Assembly (NCBI RefSeq): GCF_003427025.1
Contig: NZ_QVAI01000006.1
Span: 124,001-188,000 of the forward strand
Reading direction: 5' to 3'
Origin: Jiangella endophytica
GTDB taxonomy: Bacteria > Actinomycetota > Actinomycetes > Jiangellales > Jiangellaceae
Length of the DNA: 64,000 bases
Made by a program: the position numbers and the translations under genes
In this document: positions 17,773 to 26,661 of the stretch, in pieces
Position numbering within the stretch: the stretch's first letter is position 1
Layout: each line of letters begins with the position of its first letter
Notes under the pieces: model-generated
Told to the model about the DNA's origin: nothing
Database searches by the model: none
What the model saw: the letters and a program-made list of their open reading frames with translations, nothing else

Positions 17773-18449
17773 ACCGCGGCCTCCCGCCGGGCCAGCACGG
17801 TCTCAGCCAGCAGCAGGTCCTGCGGGCGGGTGACCTTGAACGCGTCGGTGTGACCGGCGACGACGAAGACGGGCAGGCCGATGCGCTCGACCAGCGCGCC
17901 GTCGTCGGGAGCGTCGGTGTCGCCGCGTTCGACGGCGGCGGCGTGCGCGCGCTCGAGCACGGCGCGGCGGAAGCCCTGCGGGGTCTGGACGGCCCGCAGC
18001 GCGGCGCGGTCCGGCGTGGCCGTGACCCGGCCGGCGTGGTCGACCACCTTGAGGGTGTCGACCACCGGCAGGCCCGGGATGACGGCGTCGTGCCCGGCCA
18101 GGACGTCGGCCGCGACGGCGTCGAACAGTTCGGACGGAGCCAGGCAGCGGGCGGCGTCGTGCACCAGCACGACCTCGGTGTCGTCGGGCAGCGCGGCCAG
18201 CCCGTTCGCGACCGAGTGCTGCCGCGTCGCACCACCGGGGACGACCGCGACCGCGCCGGCCAGGGCGGGATCGTCGTCCATGCCGTCCGGCGCCACGACG
18301 ACGACGTGCGCCACCCGGGCGGCGCCGGAGGCGGCCCGCAACGCATGCCAGATCAGGGGACGTCCGCCGACCTCGACGAACGCCTTCGGGCGACCTTCGC
18401 CCAGCCGCTCACCACGACCGGCGGCGACCACGATGCACGCAACGCTCAC
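17769..18449 (-). CDS. ispD: 2-C-methyl-D-erythritol 4-phosphate cytidylyltransferase
   Basis: Third enzyme of the MEP pathway, joining CTP and methylerythritol 4-phosphate. The 226-residue protein has the nucleotidyltransferase signature [18 protein letters not shown] at residues ~7-24, the family motif VLVHDAARC, and VQTPQGFRR and [11 protein letters not shown]. It is 32 bases downstream of carD and overlaps ispF, the conserved actinobacterial carD-ispD-ispF order. Confidence 0.95.
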   Translation of the reverse strand: MSVACIVVAAGRGERLGEGRPKAFVEVGGRPLIWHALRAASGAARVAHVVVVAPDGMDDDPALAGAVAVVPGGATRQHSVANGLAALPDDTEVVLVHDAARCLAPSELFDAVAADVLAGHDAVIPGLPVVDTLKVVDHAGRVTATPDRAALRAVQTPQGFRRAVLERAHAAAVERGDTDAPDDGALVERIGLPVFVVAGHTDAFKVTRPQDLLLAETVLARREAAV

Positions 18450-18481
18450 GACGGGATCATGCCCCGTTCGATGCGCGCGTG

Positions 18482-18964
18482 TCAGCCCGCGAGGACCTCG
18501 TCGAGCAGGGTCTCGGCCTTGTCCTCGTTCGTGTTCTCGGCCAGAGCCAGCTCGGAGACGAGCACCTGACGGGCCTTGGCCAGCATGCGCTTCTCGCCCG
18601 CGGACAGCCCGCGGTCGCGCTCGCGCCGCCAGAGATCGCGGACGACCTCGGCGACCTTGATGACATCACCGGATGCCAGCTTCTCGAGGTTCGCCTTGTA
18701 CCGGCGCGACCAGTTGGTGGGCTCTTCGGTGTGCGGCATGCGCAGCACCTCGAAGACTCGATCGAGCCCTTCCTGGTTCACGACATCGCGTACGCCGACG
18801 AGGTCGACGTTGTCAGCCGGGACGCGAACGGTCAGGTCACCTTGCGTGACCTTCAGGACGAGGTACTGGCGTTCCTCTCCTTTGATGACCCGGGACTCGA
18901 TCGCCTCGATGAGCGCGGCCCCGTGATGGGGGTAGACAACCGTTTCGCCGACCTTGAAAGTCAT
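18482..18964 (-). CDS. carD: CarD-family RNA-polymerase-binding transcription regulator
   Basis: A 160-residue essential-type regulator that binds the RNA polymerase beta subunit and stabilises open complexes, notably at rRNA promoters. The N-terminal Tudor-like domain begins [20 protein letters not shown]; the C-terminal helical DNA-binding part contains [13 protein letters not shown] and the basic [22 protein letters not shown] at 18964 gives the canonical start; the in-frame extension to 19024 contains the promoter and is rejected. Confidence 0.96.
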   Translation of the reverse strand: MTFKVGETVVYPHHGAALIEAIESRVIKGEERQYLVLKVTQGDLTVRVPADNVDLVGVRDVVNQEGLDRVFEVLRMPHTEEPTNWSRRYKANLEKLASGDVIKVAEVVRDLWRRERDRGLSAGEKRMLAKARQVLVSELALAENTNEDKAETLLDEVLAG

Positions 18965-18990
18965 GTGTTCCTGTCCCCTTTCCCCCACCG

Positions 18991-19020
18991 ATGATAGCAC
19001 GATTTTCACGACTCGGATAA
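18991..19020 (-). promoter_or_regulatory. Probable carD promoter
   Basis: On the minus strand TTATCC (19015-19020) and TATCAT (18991-18996) stand 18 bases apart, 27 bases upstream of the carD start codon. The AT-rich stretch is conspicuous in this GC-rich sequence. The -35 match is weak. Confidence 0.4.
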
Positions 19021-19258
19021 GCATTTGCGCTGGTCAGCGCCAGTGGTAGGGGTTGACAAATCGCCATTCGGCGTGCTGCGGTCACTCGTCATACACCTTC
19101 GGCACTCGTTCCGGAGTGTCCGCTTCACCCTTTTCCAAGGTCGTCGATCTTGTCGTCCCACCAGGTAGGAGCGGGTGCCGGTGACCAGGCGCCGAGACGC
19201 CGCCGGTACGCTGGTCCGCGGTCTGTCCACTGTGAGCGCGCTTTTCGAGGAGCACGTG

Positions 19259-19840
19259 GTGAAGGTTGCTGTCCGGCGTCTGGTTCTCGCCGCCACCCCC
19301 GTCCTGGTGCTGGGCGCGGCCGGCTGCAGCATCCACGAGCAGACCCAGCGGTGGTACCCGGCCGACAACGGCGCCAACGCCGAGGCAGGCGACATCGGCC
19401 TGCGCAACGTCCAGGTGGTGTCCGACGGCGAGGGCACGGCCACCGTCATCGCCACGCTGACCAACCGCGGCGCCAGCGACGACGAACTGGTCGAGGTGGT
19501 CATCGGCGAGGTGAACGCCGAGCTCGCCGACGGCCCGGTCGACGTCCCGGTCCGCGGCGTCGCCGACCTCGGGCCCGACGCCGACCGTGTCGACGGCTTC
19601 GATGTCGAGGCCGACCCCGGCCACACCATCACCGTCGAGTTCCGCTTCGGCAACGCGCCCCGCACCACCGTCGAGGCGCTCGTGCGGCCGGCCGAGGGCG
19701 CCTACGCCGAGGCGCTGCCGGACGCTCCGGCCGAGGAGCCCACGAACGAGCCCACCGGCGAGGTCACGGCGACGCCCGCCGGCGAGCCGACCGACCAGCC
19801 GACCGAGGAGCCGACGGGCACCGAGACGCCGTCGGAGTGA
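19259..19840 (+). CDS. Putative secreted lipoprotein of unknown function
   Basis: A 193-residue protein with a basic N-terminus, a hydrophobic segment and a lipobox-like LGAAGC ending at about Cys22. The middle ~120 residues are beta-rich (GDIGLRNVQVVSDGEGTATVIATLTNRG) and resemble small copper-chaperone-like or CARDB-like domains. The C-terminus is a Glu/Pro/Thr-rich tail (EEPTNEPTGEV and similar), probably an extended cell-wall spacer. GTG at 19259 follows AGGAG. A lipoprotein divergent from carD is common in actinomycetes. Function unknown. Confidence 0.75.
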   Translation: MKVAVRRLVLAATPVLVLGAAGCSIHEQTQRWYPADNGANAEAGDIGLRNVQVVSDGEGTATVIATLTNRGASDDELVEVVIGEVNAELADGPVDVPVRGVADLGPDADRVDGFDVEADPGHTITVEFRFGNAPRTTVEALVRPAEGAYAEALPDAPAEEPTNEPTGEVTATPAGEPTDQPTEEPTGTETPSE

Positions 19841-19846
19841 CCGGCC

Positions 19847-20908
19847 TCAGCCGAACCTGAGGCCCAGCCCCGGCGCCGTCGCCGCGGTCAGCCGGGCGTT
19901 CTCGATGACGACGCCGCTCGGCTCGGCGAGGCAGCCCAGCGCGGCGAACGAGGCGTCCTCGACGTCCTCGACCAGTGTGGCCTCGGGCAGCGTCAGCGCC
20001 AGCTGACCGGACAGCTCCGGCAGCAGGTGCGGCGCGACGCTCACTCCGTACGTCCGGGCCAGCGCGACGATGCGCAGGAACGGCGTGATGCCGCCGACCC
20101 GCACGACGTTGGGCTGCACGACGTCGCAGGCGCCGGCGTCGAGCAGGTCCCGGAAGCGGTGGACGGTGTGCGCGTTCTCGCCGAGCGCGATCGGCACGTC
20201 CACCGCACGACGCAGTTGCGCGTAGGCCCAGGTCGCGTCCGCCAGCAGCGGCTCCTCGACCCAGAACAGGTCGTACGGCGCCAGGGCCGCGATCGCCCGC
20301 CGGGCCGTGGGCAGGTCCCAGCGCTGGTTCGCATCGACCATGAGCCGCCGCCGCGGCCCGATGACCTCGCGGACCGCCGCCACCCGCTCGACGTCCTCGT
20401 CCAGGTCCGGGCGGCCGACCTTCATCTTGACCGCGTCGTGTCCGGCCGCCACCCACCGCTCGGCCTGAGCGACCAGCTCGTCCAGCGGGTAGTGCCGGTT
20501 GACGCCGCTGCCGTACACCTCGACCGACTCGTGGCGTCGGCCGAGCAGGTCGGCCAGACCGAGTCCGGCCCTGCGGCCGCGCAGGTCCCAGAGCGCGAGG
20601 TCGACGCCCGCCATGGCGATGGTCGTGACGCCACCGCTGCCGGCCTCGTGCAGGTGCCGCCACAGCCCGTCCCAGACGACCTCCGGCTCGGCCGGCCGCC
20701 CCACCAGCCATGCCGCGATGTCCTGCGTGAGCAGTGCGTGCACGGCACCGGCGCCGATGGTGGGCGTCCAGCCGAACCCGCGTCCCTCCACGCCGTCGGA
20801 CGTCGTCAGCACGACCTCGACGACGTGCAGGCACGGCACGTCGGGGCCCCACGGCCGGCGCAGCGGCAGCCGGATCACCCGCGCGGTGAGTGCGGCGATC
20901 GCGCTCAT
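19847..20908 (-). CDS. Mandelate racemase/muconate lactonizing-type enolase superfamily enzyme, probable sugar-acid dehydratase
   Basis: A 353-residue enolase-superfamily enzyme. Catalytic elements are KMKVG (Lys of the second beta strand), DANQRW, EEP and GEN as metal ligands, and APHLLPELS supplying the barrel-end His. The protein is unlike the fuconate dehydratase at 3630 outside these motifs. An aldonate or uronate dehydratase role is inferred from its place as the last gene of an eight-gene carbohydrate operon, overlapping the SDR gene by four bases. The substrate is unknown. Confidence 0.83.
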   Translation of the reverse strand: MSAIAALTARVIRLPLRRPWGPDVPCLHVVEVVLTTSDGVEGRGFGWTPTIGAGAVHALLTQDIAAWLVGRPAEPEVVWDGLWRHLHEAGSGGVTTIAMAGVDLALWDLRGRRAGLGLADLLGRRHESVEVYGSGVNRHYPLDELVAQAERWVAAGHDAVKMKVGRPDLDEDVERVAAVREVIGPRRRLMVDANQRWDLPTARRAIAALAPYDLFWVEEPLLADATWAYAQLRRAVDVPIALGENAHTVHRFRDLLDAGACDVVQPNVVRVGGITPFLRIVALARTYGVSVAPHLLPELSGQLALTLPEATLVEDVEDASFAALGCLAEPSGVVIENARLTAATAPGLGLRFG

Positions 20909-21786
20909 CGCAGCTCCGTGCGCCAGCTGCGCTCCGGTTTCCAGCCGAGCAGGCGTTCGGCGGCGGCGTTGCGGAACGCCGACTCCGTGCCGGCCAGGAC
21001 GTCCGCGCCGCCGGCGGTGCCGGGGTGGAAGCGCGGCAGCAGCTCGGCCAGCGGCTCACGGGCCAGCGCGTCGGCGGCTCCGACGAAGAACGTCTCGCCG
21101 TTCGGCACGTCCTCGGCGCGGCGCAGCAGCACCTCGACGAACTCGGCGGCGTCGCGGGCGTCGACGTAGTTGAACAGCGACCCCGCCGCCAGAGCCGGGT
21201 CGTCCAGCCGCTCGCGGACGGTGTGCCCCTGCTGCGTCGGTGCGCCGGCCCACTCGTCCTCGGCGATCACGTAGCAGGGCCGGATCGCGCTGAGCCGCAT
21301 GCGGTCGCCGGCCTGGGCGGTGAACATCCGCATCACGTGCTCGGCCATCAGCTTGGACAGCCCGTAGGCGTTCCATGGCCGCACCGGGTGCGCCTCGTCG
21401 ATCGGCAGGTACGCCGGCGCCCAGCCGGTCGGCGCGCCGTACCCGACCACCGTCGGGCTGCTGGCGACGACGACGTTCCGGGCACCGGCGTCGAGCGCGG
21501 ACCGGCAGACGTTGTAGGCCAGCGCGGTGTTGGTGCGAAGGATCTCCCGCTCGGGCCGGCTGAACGGGACGGCGATCGCGGCCAGGTGGACGACCGCCTC
21601 CGGCCGCACCCGCGCGAGCGCCCAGCTGGCCTCGTCGACCACGGTGAGGTCGGCGGCGAACCAGTGCTCGCGATGCTGGCTCGGCGCGCGCAGGTCGACG
21701 CTGACGACGTCGTGCCCAGCCTCCAGCAGTCCCTGGACGACGCTCTCGCCGAGTCGCCCGGAACCGCCCGTGACCAGGACCCTCAT
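20905..21786 (-). CDS. NAD-dependent epimerase/dehydratase (extended SDR)
   Basis: A 293-residue extended SDR with VTGGSGRLGESV at the N-terminus and a catalytic YGLSK (Tyr-x3-Lys) in PWNAYGLSKLMAEHV. Uronate dehydrogenases and sugar epimerases share this layout. Four-base overlaps join it to the oxidoreductase before it and the enolase-family gene after it. An oxidation of a sugar released by the glycosidase at 24556 is plausible, but the substrate cannot be told. Confidence 0.83.
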   Translation of the reverse strand: MRVLVTGGSGRLGESVVQGLLEAGHDVVSVDLRAPSQHREHWFAADLTVVDEASWALARVRPEAVVHLAAIAVPFSRPEREILRTNTALAYNVCRSALDAGARNVVVASSPTVVGYGAPTGWAPAYLPIDEAHPVRPWNAYGLSKLMAEHVMRMFTAQAGDRMRLSAIRPCYVIAEDEWAGAPTQQGHTVRERLDDPALAAGSLFNYVDARDAAEFVEVLLRRAEDVPNGETFFVGAADALAREPLAELLPRFHPGTAGGADVLAGTESAFRNAAAERLLGWKPERSWRTELR

Positions 21787-23150
21787 GGCGTGCTCGCAGG
21801 ACGCGGCCGCAGCTCGTCGGTGCGCAGCGGCAGGCCGAGGCTCGCCACGGCCACCGGTCCCCCGGTGGCCAGCGACTCGTTGCCGGCCAGCCCGACGGCG
21901 ACACTGCGGAAGCCGTCGACGGTGCCCGCGGGCCGGCCGAGCGGATCGTCGCCGGGACCGCGGAACACGTCGTCCAGCAGCAGCCGGTCACCGCCGCCAT
22001 GTCCATGAGCACCGTGCGGGCTGTCCGGCACCGGCACCTCGACGGCCGGCTCCCAGTGCCGCTGCAGCACGATCCGGGTGCCCTTGCGACGGACCCGCTC
22101 GGCGTCGTCACCCGCGTCGCGCGCCTTGTGCGCCGACTCGACCACCTCGATCTCGAGCCGCCCGGCGGTGCCGTTGAAGGCGACCCGATACCCCTCCCAC
22201 GGCGAGTGCGCGTTCAGCGTGTAGCTCAGGCTGGCACCGCGCTCGTACCCGACGAGGACGTTGAGGTTGTCCTCGATGGTGATGCCCTCGCCGAACACGT
22301 CCTGGTCGCGGACGTAGCCGTCGTCGGCCTCGGCCTCCAGGTACAGCCGCCGCAGGGTGTCGTCGGCGGCGAGGTCGAGAGCGAACGGGTCGGCGGCCCG
22401 GCCGGCGTCGTCGCGGCTGCGCACCGGCCGGTCGCCGAGACCGCGTGCCTTCGCGTTCTCGGCCCCGTAGAACCGCAGCCCGCCGAGCGCGAACACCGTG
22501 GCGGGCACGTCGTCGAGCCACCAGTTCACCAGGTCGAAGTGGTGCGTCGCCTTGTGCACCAGCAGTCCGCCGGAGCGGTCCTTCTCGCGGTGCCACCGGC
22601 GGAAGTAGTCGGCGCCGTGCGAGGTGTCGAGCACCCATTCGAAGTGCACCGACGTGACGTCGCCGATCGCGCCGTCGAGGATCAGCTGCTTCACCGTCGA
22701 GTTGCGCGGGGAGTAGCGGTAGTTGAACGTCATGACGAGTCCGGCCGGCGACTCGCGGGCGGCGTCGGCGATGGCTCGTGCCTTGTCGACGTCGACGGTC
22801 AGCGGCTTCTCGACCACGACGTCGCTGCCGTGCTCGAGCGCCGCGACCACGTAGCGGTCGTGGGTCCAGTCCGGCGATGTGACGATGACGCCGTCGGGCC
22901 GCACCTCCTCGAGCAGCGCGCCGAAGTCGTCGGGACCGTAGCGCCTCGGAAGCGGCGCGTCGGGACCGTTCGCGGCGCGCACCCGCTCGTCGTAGTACGA
23001 CATCCGGGTCGCGTTGACGTCGCACCAGGCGACCGGAGCTCCGACGTCGGCATGGGTGGTGAGCAGGGCGTCGACGTACATCTGCGCCCTGCTGCCGGTG
23101 CCGACGACGGCGTAGCGCCGCGGGCCGCCGCCGGGGATCGTTGCGTTCAC
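21783..23150 (-). CDS. Gfo/Idh/MocA-family oxidoreductase
   Basis: A 455-residue NAD(P)-dependent sugar oxidoreductase. The N-terminal Rossmann fold has YAVVGTGSRAQMY, EKP is in VVVEKPLTVD, and the C-terminal substrate domain contains GGLLVHKATHHFDLVNWW, typical of the long subgroup of this family. GTG at 23150 is chosen because TGGAG lies just upstream; the frame can be extended to 23195 without gain. It lies 47 bases after the binding-protein gene in the eight-gene operon. Confidence 0.83.
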   Translation of the reverse strand: MNATIPGGGPRRYAVVGTGSRAQMYVDALLTTHADVGAPVAWCDVNATRMSYYDERVRAANGPDAPLPRRYGPDDFGALLEEVRPDGVIVTSPDWTHDRYVVAALEHGSDVVVEKPLTVDVDKARAIADAARESPAGLVMTFNYRYSPRNSTVKQLILDGAIGDVTSVHFEWVLDTSHGADYFRRWHREKDRSGGLLVHKATHHFDLVNWWLDDVPATVFALGGLRFYGAENAKARGLGDRPVRSRDDAGRAADPFALDLAADDTLRRLYLEAEADDGYVRDQDVFGEGITIEDNLNVLVGYERGASLSYTLNAHSPWEGYRVAFNGTAGRLEIEVVESAHKARDAGDDAERVRRKGTRIVLQRHWEPAVEVPVPDSPHGAHGHGGGDRLLLDDVFRGPGDDPLGRPAGTVDGFRSVAVGLAGNESLATGGPVAVASLGLPLRTDELRPRPASTP

Positions 23151-23197
23151 TGCCACTCCATCTGCTGGTGGGTACGAACGACGAGGACGGGGCACCG

Positions 23198-24517
23198 TCA
23201 GCCGGTGGCCGCCTCGACCTCGCTGATGAACTGCTCGGCCGCCTCGTCGGGGCTGAGCCGGTCGAAGAGGACCTCGATGTTGAGGCGCTTGATGATGTCG
23301 ACGACCTGGCCGGCGCCGATCGGCGGAGCGGGCGGTGCGTCGACGACGTCCTCCTGGATCTCGTCCAGGTACTCGGCCTCGGCCACCTGGTGCTCGTCCA
23401 GGTCGGCGAGGATCCGCTCGCGCTGCTCGAGGTTGGCCGGCAGACCCCGGTCGGAGCGGATGGCATCGATCGCCGCGGGGTCGTTGAGCAGGAAGTCGAC
23501 CAGCATGGCGGCCTCCTCCGGGTGCGCGGTGCGGGCGGACACGGAGTAGTGCATGGCGGGCTTGTAGTAGTTGCCGGTGCGCTCGCGCTCGTGCTCACCG
23601 GGCGGCCGCAGCAGTTGCAGCTCGGTGCCGGACGCGCCGGACAGCGCCGCCAGCGTGTTGCTCCAGTACCAGGCCATGGCGGCCCGGTTGGTGCCCAGCA
23701 GCGTCTGCTCCGGAGAACCGGTGTCCTGTTGCTCGGCCGACATCGTGGCCTGCGGCGCGCCGCCGCCGTCGCGCAACTGCAGGGAGTACTCCCACCACTG
23801 CGCCAGCGTCGCGGGGTCGAAGGCCAGCTCGCCGTTCGCGTCGTACATCTCCTGGCCGTGCTGCCGGGCCAGGATCTTCAGGCCGGCCTCGTTGCCGCCG
23901 TAGTCCATGGCGCCGAAGACCTCACCGGCGGTCGCCGCGGTGATCTCGTTCGCGATGCGGATGTAGTCGTCCCAGGTCCAGGTGGTGTCGTCGGGCAGGT
24001 CGACGCCGGCCTGCGCGAACAGCTCCGGGTTGGCGTACACGACGTAGGCGTTGACGCCGCTCGGCACGCCGAACAGCCCGCCGTCGACCTCGCCGCTACC
24101 GGTGACCAGCGGATCCAGCTGCGAGAGATCGATGGTGTCCTCGTACTCGGAGAGGTCCAGCAGCGCGCCGCGTCCGGCGTACTCGCGCAGGAACCGTTCC
24201 TCCTGGGTGATGACGTCCGGCGCGTCGCCCGCCGCGACCTGCGTCGCCAGCCGGTCCCAGTAGCCGCTCCACTCGATGTACTCGCCCTGCACGTCGATGT
24301 CGGGGTGCTGCTCCTCGAACGCCGCGATCGCGGCCTCGGTCAGCTCGCGCCGCTCGTCGCTGCCCCACCACGCGAACCGCAGGGTCACCTGCTCGTCCGA
24401 GCCGGCCGCGTCGCCGTCGCCACCGCCGTCGCCGCCGCCACCGCAGCTGGCAGCCAGCAACGCCACGGCGAGCACGCCGGCCAGGGAGGTCCTTCTCGGT
24501 CTGCCGCTCATCTCCAT
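23198..24517 (-). CDS. ABC transporter solute-binding lipoprotein (family 1), copy 1
   Basis: A 439-residue extracellular sugar-binding lipoprotein. The signal peptide ends in the lipobox LLAASC, followed by a Gly/Asp-rich linker. The mature part has VTLRFAWWGSDERRELT, the DTTWTWDDY hinge and SPEQTLLGTNRAAMAWYW, all shared with the two other binding proteins in this locus (26658 and 33082). ATG at 24517 follows GAAGGAG; a second in-frame ATG at 24511 is possible. The long upstream extension of the frame lies antisense to nothing useful and overlaps the glycosidase gene, so it is rejected. Confidence 0.88.
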   Translation of the reverse strand: MEMSGRPRRTSLAGVLAVALLAASCGGGGDGGGDGDAAGSDEQVTLRFAWWGSDERRELTEAAIAAFEEQHPDIDVQGEYIEWSGYWDRLATQVAAGDAPDVITQEERFLREYAGRGALLDLSEYEDTIDLSQLDPLVTGSGEVDGGLFGVPSGVNAYVVYANPELFAQAGVDLPDDTTWTWDDYIRIANEITAATAGEVFGAMDYGGNEAGLKILARQHGQEMYDANGELAFDPATLAQWWEYSLQLRDGGGAPQATMSAEQQDTGSPEQTLLGTNRAAMAWYWSNTLAALSGASGTELQLLRPPGEHERERTGNYYKPAMHYSVSARTAHPEEAAMLVDFLLNDPAAIDAIRSDRGLPANLEQRERILADLDEHQVAEAEYLDEIQEDVVDAPPAPPIGAGQVVDIIKRLNIEVLFDRLSPDEAAEQFISEVEAATG

Positions 24518-24555
24518 CCCACTCCTTCGGGGTCTGGTCGGTCCTGGTCCTTCGG

Positions 24556-26661
24556 TCAGGGAGCGGGGACGAGGCCCTCGGCCTCGACCGTCCACCGCCC
24601 GTCGTCCGGGAATCCCGGCGCCGGCCCACCGGCCGCGCCGTCCCAGCCCGCGGCCATCAGCGCGACGGCCGCCAGCACTCCCCCGTTGCCCGGCAGGTAC
24701 AGCGGCAGCGACGACGTCTGCCGGTTGTGCCCGTTCGGGAGGAACTCGTTCTTCGTCGCCGGCATGGTCAGCGCCGCCACCGCCAGCTCCGGCTCGCCGA
24801 CTCGCGCGGCCGTCATCGCGATGACCGGGTAGTCCCATCCCCACGTGCTGTCCCAGTGCCAGTCGTCGAGCACGTCGTGCAGCGTGGCCCGCATGATCCG
24901 CGGGTCGATCAGCGGCGTCTCGGGCAGGACGCCCAACGCGCAGAGCATCGACGGGTGGTCGGTGCGAATGGTGTACGGCTCGACGTCGATGGCCGTGTAG
25001 ACGCCGTCCCGCACGTGCGGACGGACCAGTCCGCGGGCCACCGCGCCCCACCGCTCGTCCCGGGGCAGCCCGGCCCGCTCGCGCCAGCGCTGCGCCGTCT
25101 CCAGCGCCCAGTGCCAGTACGCCAGCTCGAACGTCGGGTTGGTCGCGCGGGCCCGGATCGATCCGTACGACTCCTGCGCCGGCACCAGCGGCGGGCCGAG
25201 CTGGAACCCGCGCTCGGTCCGCACCGCGTAGGACGCCATGAACTCCGCCGTCTCGAACACGATGCCGGCGAACTCGTCGATCACCTCGCGGCTCGGAGCG
25301 GCCCGGTAGAACAGCTCGGCCAGGTGGATCGGGTGCGGCTGCTGCCAGATGAGGAACGCGCCGATGGGGCTCGGGCTCTCCCTCGCGTCGGGTCCGACCT
25401 GCTTCGGCCAGCGAGCCCCGGAGTGGCCCTGTGCCTTGGCCGTCGCCCGGGCCGCGTCCAGCGCCGTGTGGTACCAGCGCAGGCTTCGCCCCAGCAGCTC
25501 CGGCCGGCCCCAGAGGGGGAAGTGCGCCGCGTGCCACCAGTGCATCTCCAGGTGGAACCGGCCCCGCCAGGAGTTGCAGACCAGGCCGGTCTCCTGCGGT
25601 GGCAGCGACCCCGCGCAGTTGATCGCCGTGAGGTATTGGGACAGGACGGTGCGCCGCTCGATCTCGGCGGCCCGCGGGTCGGCGCTGCCGGCCAGGTCGA
25701 CGGCGCCGCCGCTGGACCAGAACGCCGGCCAGTGCGCCTCGGCCGCGGCCCGCACCGCGTCGAAGCTCGACACCGCCGGCAGCCGGTCGGCCGAGGGCGC
25801 GAAGCCGGCCACGAGGTCGAGCGTCCCGGTGCCGGCGGTGGCCCGGAGCACATGCGCACCGGTCCGGGTCACCGCCAGGCCGGCGGTGGCGGCGATGGCG
25901 ACGGCGTAGCCGTCGGCGTCCAGTTCGCGGTCCACCCGCCAGCCGTCGCCGGTGCGCTCCAGCGCCGTGCGGTGCGCCTCCGGACGGCTCCAGTCCGCGG
26001 CGTCGTGCCAGCTCTGCGAGCCGTACGGGAACGCCAGCCGGACCGCGAGCCGGCCGGACCGGACCGCGTCGGAGACGATCCGGACCGCGAGGACGTCGGC
26101 GTCCGGATGGCACGCCGTCACGACCCGGACGGGCTCGCCGCGCAGCTCGAACGTGGTGTCGACGACGCCGCGCCAGAGGTCGAGCACCTGGCGCACTCCG
26201 GCGACGTCGTCCGGCGCGACCGGCCGGGCCCCGCCGTCGTCGTCGACCAGCTCCAGCCCGATGCGGCCGAGGTCGAGGCGGTGCGGGTTGGCCCGCAGCC
26301 ACAGCTCGGCCGCGGAGTCGGTGCGGTCGCCGCCGGCGCCGATGCTGCCGGTCATGTCGGCGTACGGCGCCGGACCGTGCGGAGTGTCGTACGTGATCAA
26401 CGTGTCCTCGAGCCGGTACCCGGCGCCGTCGTCGCCGGCCGGCTCCGTGTGCCAGCCCCACTGCGCCTGGGTGCCCAGCAGGGTCGCGTCGGCCGTGCCG
26501 TCACGCGACGCCACCGGATAGCGGTCCGGGAACGTCTGCAGACCGGTGACGTCGACGGTGAAGCAGAACTCACCGTTGCCGACCGACAGCGGCGACCGCC
26601 CGTCGATCTCCGTCACGACGACGGAGTGCCGGGACACCAACGCGCGACGGTCGATGCTCAT
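24556..26661 (-). CDS. Six-hairpin glycosidase superfamily enzyme
   Basis: A 701-residue protein without signal peptide. The N-terminal ~270 residues are beta-rich; from about residue 330 the repeated helical-hairpin pattern of (alpha/alpha)6 glycosidases appears. Marker stretches are FHLEMHWWHAAHFPLWGRPELL, WPKQVGPDARESP and a conserved-looking ATKNEFLPNGHNRQ. The catalytic acids cannot be assigned with certainty, and the exact GH family (GH65-, GH78- or GH95-like) is unresolved. It overlaps the preceding binding-protein gene by four bases, so imported oligosaccharides are probably cut in the cytosol. Confidence 0.75.
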   Translation of the reverse strand: MSIDRRALVSRHSVVVTEIDGRSPLSVGNGEFCFTVDVTGLQTFPDRYPVASRDGTADATLLGTQAQWGWHTEPAGDDGAGYRLEDTLITYDTPHGPAPYADMTGSIGAGGDRTDSAAELWLRANPHRLDLGRIGLELVDDDGGARPVAPDDVAGVRQVLDLWRGVVDTTFELRGEPVRVVTACHPDADVLAVRIVSDAVRSGRLAVRLAFPYGSQSWHDAADWSRPEAHRTALERTGDGWRVDRELDADGYAVAIAATAGLAVTRTGAHVLRATAGTGTLDLVAGFAPSADRLPAVSSFDAVRAAAEAHWPAFWSSGGAVDLAGSADPRAAEIERRTVLSQYLTAINCAGSLPPQETGLVCNSWRGRFHLEMHWWHAAHFPLWGRPELLGRSLRWYHTALDAARATAKAQGHSGARWPKQVGPDARESPSPIGAFLIWQQPHPIHLAELFYRAAPSREVIDEFAGIVFETAEFMASYAVRTERGFQLGPPLVPAQESYGSIRARATNPTFELAYWHWALETAQRWRERAGLPRDERWGAVARGLVRPHVRDGVYTAIDVEPYTIRTDHPSMLCALGVLPETPLIDPRIMRATLHDVLDDWHWDSTWGWDYPVIAMTAARVGEPELAVAALTMPATKNEFLPNGHNRQTSSLPLYLPGNGGVLAAVALMAAGWDGAAGGPAPGFPDDGRWTVEAEGLVPAP

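Noticed and set aside
24518-26461. N-terminal extension of the binding protein at 23198 to 1087 residues
   Set aside because: The extension runs through the glycosidase gene in another frame; a normal signal peptide with ribosome-binding site starts at 24517.
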